A DNA stretch of 60,939 bases from Candidatus Thorarchaeota archaeon (GCA_016840385.1 JAEOSL010000009.1:1-60939); one strand, 5' to 3'; positions 18,030 to 26,644 are shown, counted from the stretch's first letter. A program made the numbers and translations. The notes: generated by a model not told the origin, from the sequence alone.

Positions 18030-18300
18030 TCTCTCATCAGACAGTGGGACCGGTTAGGACACCTCCGTTGCCCTCGAACTCCCGGTAACCATAGACGGAT
18101 TCCTCTATCTGAGGTCAATAGACTTCTTGGGAAGATGCATCGGAACCTCATCAGAGAACCATCCTCAAAGAAACGAATTGCTATCTATGAACGAGTTTCT
18201 GGACACAGACAGAAGACCGATGGGACCTTGATAGACAACTGAAAACTCTCACTAATGAGTGCAGGAAACACTTCAGATCAAATCTTTGCAAGATTTCATT
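18030..18300 (+). pseudogene. IS607-family serine recombinase (TnpA) remnant
   Basis: Immediately after ino1 the plus strand encodes part of an IS607 TnpA. Recognisable pieces are the second half of the MerR-like DNA-binding domain (RQWDRLGHLRCPRTPGNHRR, then SEVNRLLG) and the start of the serine recombinase domain (KKRIAIYERVSGHRQKTDG) with its catalytic Ser in RVS. There is no start codon or N-terminal helix. After TDG the reading shifts by one base into DLDRQLKTLTNEC, the expected continuation, and then decays with stops. It is dead, and marks a former IS607-type insertion. Confidence 0.75.
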
Positions 18301-18562
18301 CACCAACGACATACTCGGTACTTGTTATATTAAACACAACTCAACAGAACTTCATCATAAAACTTGATGGATTTATTAGGAAGGTCGCGGATAGATATGT
18401 GAGTAGGAGTTGGTATGGATCAACGGCGAATGCACAGGTCTTGTTTTGTAACATGCCCTCAATTATTACGAAACTCCCCCTCCTACCACGATTAACTGTG
18501 TGTTCGCCACCTTCAACTGCAGTGAGCACATTTCTTATAGTCAAATGCATCATAGGAAAAAC
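18301..18562. other. Intergenic stretch without recognised gene
   Basis: About 260 bases between the recombinase remnant and the next open frame. Several stops occur in each frame. An AT-rich CTTGTTATATTAAACAC near 18320-18340 could be a core promoter for the following gene. I see nothing else. Confidence 0.3.
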
Positions 18563-19129
18563 ATGAAACAAGATGGTCCCTGTCCAATCTGTATAGAACA
18601 ATGGAAGAAAGAATACCCCGTACTTGAAGAGAGTGACCCTAAACTCAGTTATCGATTCATATGCACCCACTGTCTTAGGCATTTCGATCAAGAAGGCAAT
18701 CTAGTCCTCGTTGACACGTCAGATACAATAAGCGATTCATCGGAGTGTCCTGGGTGTGGTTTTCATTCGGGAATGGTGTCCACGAATAAAACGATCGGAA
18801 AGTTCAAAGTCTTTAGTTGTCATCAGTGTAAAGGACTCTTCAAGGAAAATAAACAAGAACTTACGGATGAAGAATGGGCTCATGCTTGGATCAATATCAT
18901 ATTCCGCATGGAGATTGCGGCGGCGAAAGATAAAGCGAAGAAAAGAGCAGAGCTAGTGAAGGACTATAGGGAAACGTTTGCGAACCCCTATGTTGCAGCA
19001 GGTCTTGGTTATATTGACAAGGTTATCTTTCCACATGAAACACGACCATTGATATGCAGTGGTCTAGAGATGTTGGCGAGTAAGAGGAAATCACGACAAC
19101 CGAAGAAGCATGGGAACATTCCTCTTTGA
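18563..19129 (+). CDS. Chimeric ORF: zinc-ribbon protein fused to carboxyltransferase tail
   Basis: 188 residues from an ATG with AGGA upstream. The first 105 residues hold four CxxC knuckles in order, CPIC, CTHC, CPGC and CHQC, consistent with two zinc ribbons. From about residue 108 the sequence changes abruptly to the C-terminus of a propionyl-CoA carboxylase beta subunit, ending in the family's KKHGNIPL. No known enzyme has this arrangement. The most likely reading is a mobile-element or small zinc-ribbon gene that ran into a pccB fragment. Whether the fused protein is made is unknown. Confidence 0.5.
   Translation: MKQDGPCPICIEQWKKEYPVLEESDPKLSYRFICTHCLRHFDQEGNLVLVDTSDTISDSSECPGCGFHSGMVSTNKTIGKFKVFSCHQCKGLFKENKQELTDEEWAHAWINIIFRMEIAAAKDKAKKRAELVKDYRETFANPYVAAGLGYIDKVIFPHETRPLICSGLEMLASKRKSRQPKKHGNIPL
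18876..19129 (+). pseudogene. pccB 3'-end fragment, copy A
   Basis: Encodes INIIFRMEIAAAKDKAKKRA, then LVKDYRETFANPYVAAGLGY, IDKVIFPHETRP and a GLEMLASKRKSRQPKKHGNIPL-type end, which is the last ~80 residues of acyl-CoA carboxylase beta (carboxyltransferase) subunits. The bulk of the gene is absent. Upstream similarity continues weakly in another frame. A second, similar fragment lies 2.1 kb downstream in the same orientation. Confidence 0.7.
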
Positions 19130-19225
19130 AATCCTAAACCAAACTAACTGAGATACCATAGCGAATTCAGATAAAACAAAGAACTTACTACTATTGAAAT
19201 GATTTGGCCATTAGTTAAGTAAATG

Positions 19226-19245
19226 AGGATTTTATATATCTTCTA
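19226..19245 (+). promoter_or_regulatory. Candidate core promoter (TATA box)
   Basis: GGATTTTATATATC contains a strong archaeal TATA-like element at 19230-19240 with a purine-rich stretch before it. It is about 135 bases upstream of the membrane protein gene at 19374, which would give a leader of roughly 110 bases. No other gene is near enough on this strand. Confidence 0.45.
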
Positions 19246-19373
19246 CTATTTGTCTTTGTACTCAATTAGAAACACGTTCCGAGTTTACTATCTTATTATG
19301 GCTAGAAATGATGTTTAGAGGTGTTCGCGTGAGTTAATAGGATACATGCATTAAATATCATCAGGGGGTTATT

Positions 19374-20279
19374 ATGAATAGGAGTAATTATCGGGGATTA
19401 TTAACCCCTTTAAAAAGAGTCTTTGTTTTTCTTATTCTTCTCTTGATGGTTTCAGCATTCGTTGCACCCATACCTATTAGCAATGCTGTATCGACATGCA
19501 ACGATGCTATGACCATGTCAGAGCGAATCAAAGCGGCAAAACCCAAGCTGGGGCCTTTTGTTGTAGAGGAAACCTTCGAACACGATGGAGTTCGGATGAG
19601 GCTTATTGTGTCTGGAAATGCGGTGGAAAAAGAGGACTATATCTTTGCAGAATTCCAGCAGACCTTGATTGTGTTGGATGATACGGACGCTGAGATATCT
19701 CGGCAGATCACACATCGCACAACGAAGATGGCTAGGATACCAGAAACCGCACCCGAGAAACCAGAGAGATACTTTGCAACTGCCACCGACTGGGGAACCT
19801 TCACAACGTACGACTGGAATTCTTTCATATTCGTGTCCGTACCGGGTAGTTTGAAACAAATTGTCACGTACGATCATCCTGACAACTACTATGAATACCA
19901 TCAAGAACAATGGAATCAAGACTGGTACGAAAAGATTGGACGATACGCGATAATTCATGCATCACAATATGTTGTATCACAAACTCAAAGTTCTGCGAAT
20001 CTCTGGCAGGCAGTTCTGAGTATATCTATTATTTTGATAAGTACATACGGCCTTCTTGCCGCAGTAGTCGCAATGGCCATAAAAATCCTCGCTGTGCTAC
20101 TTGTGTTTCTTTTTGTATGGGCCAGCATGATATGGATGTGGGTGGAGTTTATCTGGAAGGCTGAACAGGGTGATGCGTGGTCCTACTCCTACTTAGGTAC
20201 AAATGGATGGATTCAGATGTCGCATGGACGATGGAGAGACATCTGGTACTACGCTTATGACACCGCAGGGTCCTTGTAG
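19374..20279 (+). CDS. Exported membrane protein, unknown function
   Basis: A 301-residue protein from an ATG preceded by CAGGGGGTT. It has an N-terminal signal or anchor (VFVFLILLLMVSAFVAPIPI), an extracytoplasmic beta-rich domain (about 45-195), and a hydrophobic block at about 208-265 (ILISTYGLLAAVVAMAIKIL then VFLFVWASMIWMWVEFIW), finishing with a Trp/Tyr-rich soluble tail. I recognise no family. It lies between two pccB fragments and is followed 33 bases later by a second membrane protein, so the two form a cargo-like pair inside the accessory island. Confidence 0.7.
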   Translation: MNRSNYRGLLTPLKRVFVFLILLLMVSAFVAPIPISNAVSTCNDAMTMSERIKAAKPKLGPFVVEETFEHDGVRMRLIVSGNAVEKEDYIFAEFQQTLIVLDDTDAEISRQITHRTTKMARIPETAPEKPERYFATATDWGTFTTYDWNSFIFVSVPGSLKQIVTYDHPDNYYEYHQEQWNQDWYEKIGRYAIIHASQYVVSQTQSSANLWQAVLSISIILISTYGLLAAVVAMAIKILAVLLVFLFVWASMIWMWVEFIWKAEQGDAWSYSYLGTNGWIQMSHGRWRDIWYYAYDTAGSL

Positions 20280-20312
20280 ATAGCGCATGACAAGAGAGAT
20301 GGAGGAAGAGAG

Positions 20313-20900
20313 ATGGCAATCAACATAGCTAATGACAAACATTTGATTTCTGAAGATGAATCAAAACCACTGGTACGCAATATCGGATTTATCGGGTCCA
20401 TGTTCGTGGATTCTAGCTGGTCCTTATTGAGTTCCTTAACAGTTCTCTTCCTCTTCATCTATACACCATCAAGCACGCCATGGAATTTTGTACTAACTGG
20501 CACTCAAGCAGTGGTGTTGTTTCTGTTCTTAGTTCCTCTTGGTTTTGTGGTTTCTTGGCATATGCTGAGTCAAGTCAGAGATGACATCCGCAACGAGGGA
20601 TTCGTACTGATATCCCCCCAGAGTCTAATGGTGGTTCTTGGCATGCCATTCGTTTTCATTGCTGTACCTCTGGCTCTGCTGCTCAGTCTGATTGATATCG
20701 GTCTACCATCCTATTATTCTTTATCCATATTCTATGGTTTTGGGCTAGGCATGGTTGTTTCACGAGTACTGGTTACGATGACGGACATGAAGAGGTGGAT
20801 GCTTTTACCAATATACTCCGATTCAGACATCAAACGAAGACGAGCTGTGAAATGGAGAATAACCGTTCGACCACATGTTTCCTACGTTGAGCAGGATTGA
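20313..20900 (+). CDS. Multi-pass membrane protein, unknown function
   Basis: A 195-residue protein with four predicted transmembrane helices (about 35-55, 62-82, 105-130, 135-155) and a basic cytoplasmic C-terminal segment of about 40 residues. It has a GGAGGAAGAG ribosome-binding site. It is probably cotranscribed with the preceding exported protein. No family is recognised. Because the pair is bracketed by repeats and near a TnpB and IS607 remnant, it may be mobile cargo, for example defence or antagonism, but no motif shows that. Confidence 0.65.
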   Translation: MAINIANDKHLISEDESKPLVRNIGFIGSMFVDSSWSLLSSLTVLFLFIYTPSSTPWNFVLTGTQAVVLFLFLVPLGFVVSWHMLSQVRDDIRNEGFVLISPQSLMVVLGMPFVFIAVPLALLLSLIDIGLPSYYSLSIFYGFGLGMVVSRVLVTMTDMKRWMLLPIYSDSDIKRRRAVKWRITVRPHVSYVEQD

Positions 20901-20978
20901 CAATTATTTTATTACAGGTAGCATACTTAAAATTGTCATCGAAGTAATCATCACGAACTAACACTTTAGAATAGTTTC

Positions 20979-21217
20979 ACAGAGATTGTAGTGATGGGTC
21001 CTCATGGTGCAATCAATATTATCTCAGGAAGGAGATTGCGGCTGCGAAGGATAAAGTGAAGAAAAGGGCTGAGCTTGTGAAGGACTACAGGGACAAGTTC
21101 GCAAATCCCTACATTGCAGCGGGTCTTGGTTATATTGACAAGGTCATCTTTCCAAGGGAAACATGCAAGAAAGCCACATTTGAAATATGCAAGAAAGAAG
21201 TTGAAACAACAGGTTAG
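20979..21217 (+). pseudogene. pccB 3'-end fragment, copy B (frameshifted)
   Basis: Reads TEIVVMGPHGAINII, then after a one-base deletion near 21023 (ATCTCAGG where ATCTTCAGG is expected) RKEIAAAKDKVKKRAELVKD, YRDKFANPYIAAGLGYIDK and VIFPRET. This is the same propionyl-CoA carboxylase beta C-terminal region as copy A, extending further upstream and stopping earlier downstream. The nucleotide match to copy A is high across about 170 bases. The giant tnpB frame begins inside this fragment in another frame. Confidence 0.72.
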
Positions 21218-23732
21218 AAATCGAAACACCTTCTTCCTTAATGTTGATAGTTTGCAGGAGGGTCCCTTCAGTGACAATGTGGCTGCCATAACCGAGGTTC
21301 GGAAGGCTGAGGTGTTAGACCTCTCATCATCGCCCACACACAAGGAGGTGATATCGACCTATTACGGGTTCGAAGCTTTTGCCAATCACTCCTCATACTA
21401 TCGAGAGAGGGACACAATATCTGAGGGAAGACGACTGTTCAAACGACAGGCAAAGTTTCTCGGAAAGCGGATCTCTTGGAAAGGAAAGATACTCCCTCTT
21501 CGAAACACAATCTGGTCAAATGTATCTGGAGAGTTGCACGCTCTCCTCATCAATCTTCTTCGGATAAGTCTGGACCGGAAGGATGAGCGAGCAGTAGTTG
21601 AGCTAAAGTATAGTGGTGACTATCGTGTGATGAATTATCTCAACCAGATGTACCAGAACAGGTCAATCAGAAGCGAGTTGAAGAGCAACATTGTAAACGC
21701 CATGGCAGAGATAAGCGAACCATCAAAGGGTGCAAATGATGACTTCTGGCTAAAGGTTGCTCGGAAAGGACTTGGAAGAGGACCAGATCCATCCTTCCAA
21801 AGAAAAGACAAACGAGTGGTCAAGCAATTAGTGACCAAGGTGTCTGGGAAGAAATGTTCTGAGGTCGACCTTCAGACAATAGGGCAACACTTTGGCAAGT
21901 ACATTGAAGCAGTCAATCTGGTTCTCAACAAGGTGTACTCATCTCATCAACGAGCAGCTTCTGTGGGGATGAAGCTAGAAGCTTCAAAGGGACATGGGCA
22001 TGTTGTCCTGAGAGAGGAGCCATTCCTTGTATGGAAGAAGACCAATGAGTTTGGTCGTCTTGTCTTTGAACGGATGTACAGAAATGTCCTTGAAACCGCA
22101 GCCAGAATCATTCATTCAAACTATACAAGGAGAAAATTAGTCAACGCCCTTCTTGACATTCTATCTAATGACAAGGAGCAGCTCAGACGACTCATGTCTC
22201 TGAAAAGAGTACCTGCAGACCTTATACGAAAGGTCAGGGAGTCAGGTGGGAAGAAGAAAGGTTCTTACTATCACTATGCTCTTACAGCCTGCAAACAGGT
22301 CCGCAGAGCTCTAGACATCCAACTCCTTAAGGAATTGGACTCCAGTTCTTCAGTCCGAAGCATTCAGAGACGACGAGTGCGCGACTTGATGAAGTCCAAT
22401 GCCGGAACAGCGACCCAAGATACCATGGTGTCATCTGTTGCTGATTGGAAGAGCAATGGTTTTCCTTTCATACAACCTGTGTTCAGAAAGACGACTATGG
22501 AGTTTGCTGCATCCACTGAGAACACCACTGGACAGGGATATTGGTTCAAGGAAGACCCAGAAAGAGAGAATGAAATTATCCTATATATCAAGACACCACC
22601 AGGGATTACTGGACTCGAACGTACTCCAGACTCCCCTTACAGGAGTCAGACCGTCCGATTCCGCTTTCTTGATTGGTTGCCAAGAAGAGCAGCTCGTGCC
22701 AGAACTAAAGCAAGTGAAGCTAGAGAGAGGAAGAACGAAAGGAGAGCCATAGAACTCGAATATCGAGCGGAAAGGTTTCAGGACATGAGCCTACAGCTCA
22801 GAAACACTATCAGGTTACAACAACTCACTCGAAGACTGTCCTCATTGAAGTCAAGGAAAAACTCGGACCCAGAAGAGATATTGAAACTGAAGAGAGAGAT
22901 GGGGATACTCAAGAAGAGTAGACGATGTGCCCCTCCTATTCTCAAGGTCCGAGGTCACAGGGTCACTCTGTTGATCCCCTTCAAATCGCCAGATGATGAG
23001 CTGTTACGAAGAGTACTTCCTAAGACTGCAAGGATGAGAAGGGCAGGTGTTGACCGGGGACTGAGACATCCTGTGGTATTGTCGGTAAAGAATGGTGGAG
23101 ATAGTTACGATGAGGTAAAGATTGGAAGGGAAGATCTGTACAAGAAACGAGTGACACTTAGACAGAGGACAAGAGTCCTGATGTCAGAAATTGCACTGCT
23201 AAGAAACAACTGGGAGAAGAAACGCGCGATGATGCTACCTCCAAACTTCATCCTGAAGAAGGAGCGAGAATTGGAGGCTACGTGGACAAAGGTCCGACGC
23301 ATCGACTGTGAGATCTCTCATCAGCTGGCCGCTGAAACCGTGTGGTTCTGTGAACATCGTGGGGTCAAAACCATCTACTTTGAGGACCTGCGATTCTTTC
23401 AACCTTCAGGTGGGTTCAGGACCCATAGTTGGAACCTGTCCACCAATCTGTGGGGACTAATCATCGAAGGTGTCAAATATCGCAGACAGGCATTGGGTCA
23501 CAAGTTTGGGGGAGTCTGGACGGTGAACCCAGCAATGACGAGTCAGAAATGTCACCAATGTGGAAAGAAGGGAATCCGAGTAGAGAGTCCTGGTTCAATA
23601 GAAGAGAAGAGGGGTGGAGAGTTCTTCTACTGTTCCAGTTGTGAATCACGTCTTCATGCAGATGTGAACGCGGCCAGAAATATCCTAAAGATTCAAGTGA
23701 AGCCCACTGCTGTTGGTGGGCGGACAGCTTGA
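21114..23732 (+). CDS. Giant TnpB / Cas12-like RNA-guided nuclease candidate
   Basis: 872 codons, about twice a usual TnpB. The C-terminal 230 residues are clear TnpB/Cas12: RuvC-I AGVDRGLRHPVV (Asp647), RuvC-II IYFEDLRFF (Glu757), a zinc ribbon with Cys813, 816, 840 and 843, and RuvC-III LHADVNAARNIL (Asp850). All catalytic and zinc residues are present, so it may be active. The 640 residues before RuvC-I match no domain I know, are basic and helical in parts (Arg/Lys-rich coil at 520-605), and make it Cas12-sized. The true start is uncertain: the first ~40 codons lie over the pccB fragment and a perfect AGGAGGTGAT stands near 21341. No CRISPR array or TnpA is adjacent. Confidence 0.85.
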   Translation: MQRVLVILTRSSFQGKHARKPHLKYARKKLKQQVRNRNTFFLNVDSLQEGPFSDNVAAITEVRKAEVLDLSSSPTHKEVISTYYGFEAFANHSSYYRERDTISEGRRLFKRQAKFLGKRISWKGKILPLRNTIWSNVSGELHALLINLLRISLDRKDERAVVELKYSGDYRVMNYLNQMYQNRSIRSELKSNIVNAMAEISEPSKGANDDFWLKVARKGLGRGPDPSFQRKDKRVVKQLVTKVSGKKCSEVDLQTIGQHFGKYIEAVNLVLNKVYSSHQRAASVGMKLEASKGHGHVVLREEPFLVWKKTNEFGRLVFERMYRNVLETAARIIHSNYTRRKLVNALLDILSNDKEQLRRLMSLKRVPADLIRKVRESGGKKKGSYYHYALTACKQVRRALDIQLLKELDSSSSVRSIQRRRVRDLMKSNAGTATQDTMVSSVADWKSNGFPFIQPVFRKTTMEFAASTENTTGQGYWFKEDPERENEIILYIKTPPGITGLERTPDSPYRSQTVRFRFLDWLPRRAARARTKASEARERKNERRAIELEYRAERFQDMSLQLRNTIRLQQLTRRLSSLKSRKNSDPEEILKLKREMGILKKSRRCAPPILKVRGHRVTLLIPFKSPDDELLRRVLPKTARMRRAGVDRGLRHPVVLSVKNGGDSYDEVKIGREDLYKKRVTLRQRTRVLMSEIALLRNNWEKKRAMMLPPNFILKKERELEATWTKVRRIDCEISHQLAAETVWFCEHRGVKTIYFEDLRFFQPSGGFRTHSWNLSTNLWGLIIEGVKYRRQALGHKFGGVWTVNPAMTSQKCHQCGKKGIRVESPGSIEEKRGGEFFYCSSCESRLHADVNAARNILKIQVKPTAVGGRTA

Positions 23733-23799
23733 TGTTCAAGTTTGTTCAAGAAACAATCAACTGTAAGAGAGAACGCTAATTTGTAAAATAAAAAAGTGG

Positions 23800-23823
23800 A
23801 CCAGCCTAAATTAATAGGCTGGT
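23800..23823 (-). terminator. Terminator hairpin between tnpB and M42 peptidase
   Basis: A perfect nine-base stem (ACCAGCCTA/TAGGCTGGT) with a six-base AT loop sits between two convergent genes. Read on the minus strand it is followed by CCAC and then TTTTTTATTTT, fitting a terminator for a minus-strand transcript, but the M42 gene lies just beyond it on that strand and ends at 23834, so the hairpin is 11 bases past its stop. It may also serve the plus-strand tnpB transcript. Confidence 0.7.
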
Positions 23824-23833
23824 TTCACATTAT

Positions 23834-24973
23834 TCAGAGGGTTGTAAAACTCTCTATTGTTTTTGCATCTAATTTCTGAAGAACTTCTATGAGCAATAGT
23901 ACTGCATTCTCAACATCATCGAAGTCAAGCATTCCATGATGAGAGTGAATGTAACGTGTAGGAATTCCAAGGAATAGTGACGGAGCACCCATTCCAGCAA
24001 GGTGAATAATTCCTGCATCAGTACCACCAGATTTCAAGAAGGCGGGTTGATGTTTGATGTCTTTCTCTTCAGCAATCTCAAGTACAAACCTACGAAGCCT
24101 TGGATTGGGTATCATAGAACCATCTCCAGCAGAGATAGCTACACCCTTACCCATCTTCTGAACAAGACCTTCAGCACCAGGAGAGTCACCTGAGATATCA
24201 ACATCAAGTGCTAAACCAATGTCAGGCTTGATCATTTGGGATGCAGTTCTTGCACCTCTTAGACCAACTTCTTCTTGAGTTGTGGAGGCAAAGTAGACCT
24301 CGTTGGGGAGTGAGATGTTATTCTCAGAGATTCTCCTCAGCGCTTCGAGAACAATGAAGACACCAATTCTATCATCGAAAGCCTTCGCGACTCCGAGAGT
24401 AACTTCACGGGTTTCTTCTTTGGCATCTTTGTCATCATCCTTCTTCTCCTTTCTAGTTCGTTTGATAGTCCTGAAGATAGAATGAGGAACAGCAGGGTCG
24501 CCAACTCGGATACCTAGCTCTTTCACTTCATCAGCTGATGAACAACCAATATCGATGTACATTTTTTCTTTGGTAACCACTTTTGTTCTAGCCTCTGGAG
24601 GAAGAACGTGCGGTGGAGGAGCTCCAATTACCCCAATTATTTTCTTACCACCCTTGAAGGGACTGATTACAACTTCCTGTGTTAAGAGTGTTTGATCCCA
24701 CCATCCACCAAGTTGGTGAAATGCAAGATATCCATCCTTTTTGATTTCAGTGATTACAAAACCAATCTCGTCGACGTGTCCTGCAAGCATGATCTTCGGG
24801 CCGCCTTCACCCTTTCGGAAGATAACGGAGCCTAAACCATCTTGAAGCACTTCATCGGCGTACTTCTTTCCGTATTCTTGAACTATCTTTTGAGCCTCGT
24901 GTTCGTGACCACTAGGTCCAAACGCATTACAAAGCTCCTCAAGGAGTTTCAAGTCAAGTTTCAAATCTGCCAT
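23834..24973 (-). CDS. M42 family aminopeptidase
   Basis: A 379-residue zinc or cobalt aminopeptidase of the M42 (TET/endoglucanase-like) family, which forms large self-compartmentalised particles degrading peptides. Visible metal and catalytic motifs: AGHVDEIGF near the start (His), AFDDRIG (Asp), TQEEVGLRGA (two Glu), DVDISGDSPG (Asp) and RYIHSHHGM (His). Unusual is a 20-residue Lys/Asp/Glu-rich insertion (RKEKKDDDKDAKEE) just before the metal-binding Asp loop. I chose the ATG at 24973; a GTG three codons earlier is possible. Confidence 0.93.
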   Translation of the reverse strand: MADLKLDLKLLEELCNAFGPSGHEHEAQKIVQEYGKKYADEVLQDGLGSVIFRKGEGGPKIMLAGHVDEIGFVITEIKKDGYLAFHQLGGWWDQTLLTQEVVISPFKGGKKIIGVIGAPPPHVLPPEARTKVVTKEKMYIDIGCSSADEVKELGIRVGDPAVPHSIFRTIKRTRKEKKDDDKDAKEETREVTLGVAKAFDDRIGVFIVLEALRRISENNISLPNEVYFASTTQEEVGLRGARTASQMIKPDIGLALDVDISGDSPGAEGLVQKMGKGVAISAGDGSMIPNPRLRRFVLEIAEEKDIKHQPAFLKSGGTDAGIIHLAGMGAPSLFLGIPTRYIHSHHGMLDFDDVENAVLLLIEVLQKLDAKTIESFTTL

Positions 24974-25060
24974 GGAATTCACATCAAACTGATGATTCTA
25001 ATGATTCAGGGACTTTTAGTCAAGCCTTTAGTCATTTTGGTAATAGCACTAAAGGAAAAA

Positions 25061-25603
25061 TCAGAAGTGTTGAAGTGTGTTTTTTGCTAACTGGTAGAAA
25101 GCTTCCTCTACATTCTCACCTGTTAATGCACTGGTTTCAAGATATCCTGCGAGACCATGTTCCTCAACAAACTGGAGAGCCATCTCCTGAGTGATAATTC
25201 GGTGTTCAACAAGATCAACTTTGTTTGCCAGTAGAACGATTGGGATTCGTTCACCAAGTGCATCCTCGGTTTCTTTAATCCACTTTGGTAATTCAATCCA
25301 AGTACTCTTTCTAGTTGTATCAAAAACTAAGAGTGCTCCTTTGGAACCTCTATAGTAGCTCCCACGAATGAAATCAAATCGTTGTTGTCCTGCAAGGTCC
25401 CACACCAAAAGCTTGACGACAACATTGCGACCGTTTGCATGGTCTACGCTGACAGTCTTAACAGCAAATTGTGAACCGATGGTGACAATATATTCTTCTG
25501 AGAATTTGTGAGTCAGAAAACGATTGACAAGTGCGGTCTTTCCACTACCTCCGGCCCCAATCATAACGACCTTACGCATGTAGTCAAAACCGCCACTACT
25601 CAA
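25061..25603 (-). CDS. Rab/Ras-like small GTPase
   Basis: A 180-residue Ras-superfamily GTPase with all G motifs: GAGGSGKT at 16-23, Thr41 in switch I, DLAGQQRF at 69-76, NKVD at 127-130 and ETSAL at 156-160. The order and spacing are eukaryote-like Rab/Ras, as found in many Asgard genomes. There is no C-terminal Cys, so no prenylation is predicted. The start is a TTG at 25603; an internal ATG at 25579 would remove eight residues. It is a single gene; no GEF or GAP is adjacent. Confidence 0.93.
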   Translation of the reverse strand: MSSGGFDYMRKVVMIGAGGSGKTALVNRFLTHKFSEEYIVTIGSQFAVKTVSVDHANGRNVVVKLLVWDLAGQQRFDFIRGSYYRGSKGALLVFDTTRKSTWIELPKWIKETEDALGERIPIVLLANKVDLVEHRIITQEMALQFVEEHGLAGYLETSALTGENVEEAFYQLAKNTLQHF

Positions 25604-25848
25604 TTTTACATCACAACTTCTGCTATAGACCCTTCAAGTAACGTCACGGGGGATTATCTGCCTCGTTCCACCCATCGGCGTCCACCTTCAGATTCAATTT
25701 GTCTATATTTAGCCGTTTCTGGGTTCAATGCCTCACGATTCTTTCCAAAATCTGCCTGATTGAATAGTAGTTGGCGCGTTGACTTTTCACAGTGGCATCA
25801 TTTTATATCAAGAATTTTCCGGTCATCATATGTTGTGAGGATAAGGAT

Positions 25849-26028
25849 ATGATCTTAGTGACCGTTAAGATGAGCGAGATATACGTAAACGGGCTTGACA
25901 AGCTGGTTGAGATTGGGATGTATCCATCCAGAAGTGAGGCAATCAGAGTTGCGATAAGAGACCTATTGCGTAGAGAACTCTGGCCGGAGAACGGAAGTCC
26001 GATTCTCAAGAAGCAAGATTCAGAGTAA
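25849..26028 (+). CDS. Ribbon-helix-helix DNA-binding protein
   Basis: A 59-residue CopG/NikR-type ribbon-helix-helix protein: strand ILVTVKMSEIY, helix NGLDKLVEIGMY, turn PSRSEAIRVAIRDLLRREL, where the Ser-Glu-Ala-Ile helix is characteristic. It has GAGGATAAGG upstream of the ATG. A longer in-frame start exists at 25792 but is not supported by a ribosome-binding site. Likely a dimeric regulator; it stands just before an ABC transporter pair and could control it. Confidence 0.82.
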   Translation: MILVTVKMSEIYVNGLDKLVEIGMYPSRSEAIRVAIRDLLRRELWPENGSPILKKQDSE

Positions 26029-26118
26029 TTTGACTAAAATTTTGTGGACCCAAAACTCTTTAGTGCTTATGAGCAGCCAGAAGAATAATCAGCACGAAAT
26101 CCGAGGAGGATTAGAAGT

Positions 26119-26640
26119 TTGAACATTAGAGTTTTCTTCAAAAGCGTAAAATTCGCTTTCCGCGCCAAGAAACGAGTTATTCCGTTCATGATGGTCTATG
26201 CCATTCTGTTCATAGTAGTGTCAGATGGGTATCTATCTGCAAATGGATTATGGTATATTCTGATGGCATTGATTGTTTCCAGTTTCTATGCTATTCTTAT
26301 CTCTCAGTTTAGACGCAGAGATATGTCTGTCTTCAAATGTATAGGATGGTCAAATAATGATGTCATGTTATTAGTCATAGGAGAAGTAATTCTTGTAACA
26401 GTCGCATCTTTTCTGATCATGTTACAGATTAGTTTTGAGATAGTGGGCATTGTTACATACTTCAGTGTGAGTATGGCTCCTGGAACTTTACTGGCAATGA
26501 TCCACGACTTCATTGTCATTGATGCGGTCCCACTATTCACGACATTTCTCATTGTACTCTCTATGCAGATACCAGGCCTGTTTATTGCTCAGAGACGTGC
26601 AATGTCAGTACCGCCAATGAAGGCCTTGAGGGAGGAATGA
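26119..26640 (+). CDS. MacB/FtsX-type ABC permease fragment-like membrane protein
   Basis: A 173-residue membrane protein from a TTG after GAGGATTAG. It has four hydrophobic helices, and the segment FRRRDMSVFKCIGWSNNDVM plus the final PPMKALREE match the C-terminal half of MacB/FtsX-family permeases. It lacks the extracytoplasmic domain of full-length members. It is followed after 4 bases by an ABC ATPase, so the two probably form one transporter or mechanotransmission complex. Confidence 0.72.
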   Translation: MNIRVFFKSVKFAFRAKKRVIPFMMVYAILFIVVSDGYLSANGLWYILMALIVSSFYAILISQFRRRDMSVFKCIGWSNNDVMLLVIGEVILVTVASFLIMLQISFEIVGIVTYFSVSMAPGTLLAMIHDFIVIDAVPLFTTFLIVLSMQIPGLFIAQRRAMSVPPMKALREE

Positions 26641-26644
26641 TCAA

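Noticed and set aside
21114..23732. A true Cas12 effector with CRISPR array
   Set aside because: No repeat array, cas1, cas2 or cas4 gene lies within the window, so only a TnpB/Cas12-like call is justified.
25620..25770. A 48-codon minus-strand frame ending EGGRRWVERGR before the Rab-like gene
   Set aside because: It has no start codon except one internal TTG near its end and no ribosome-binding site; I could not support it as a gene.
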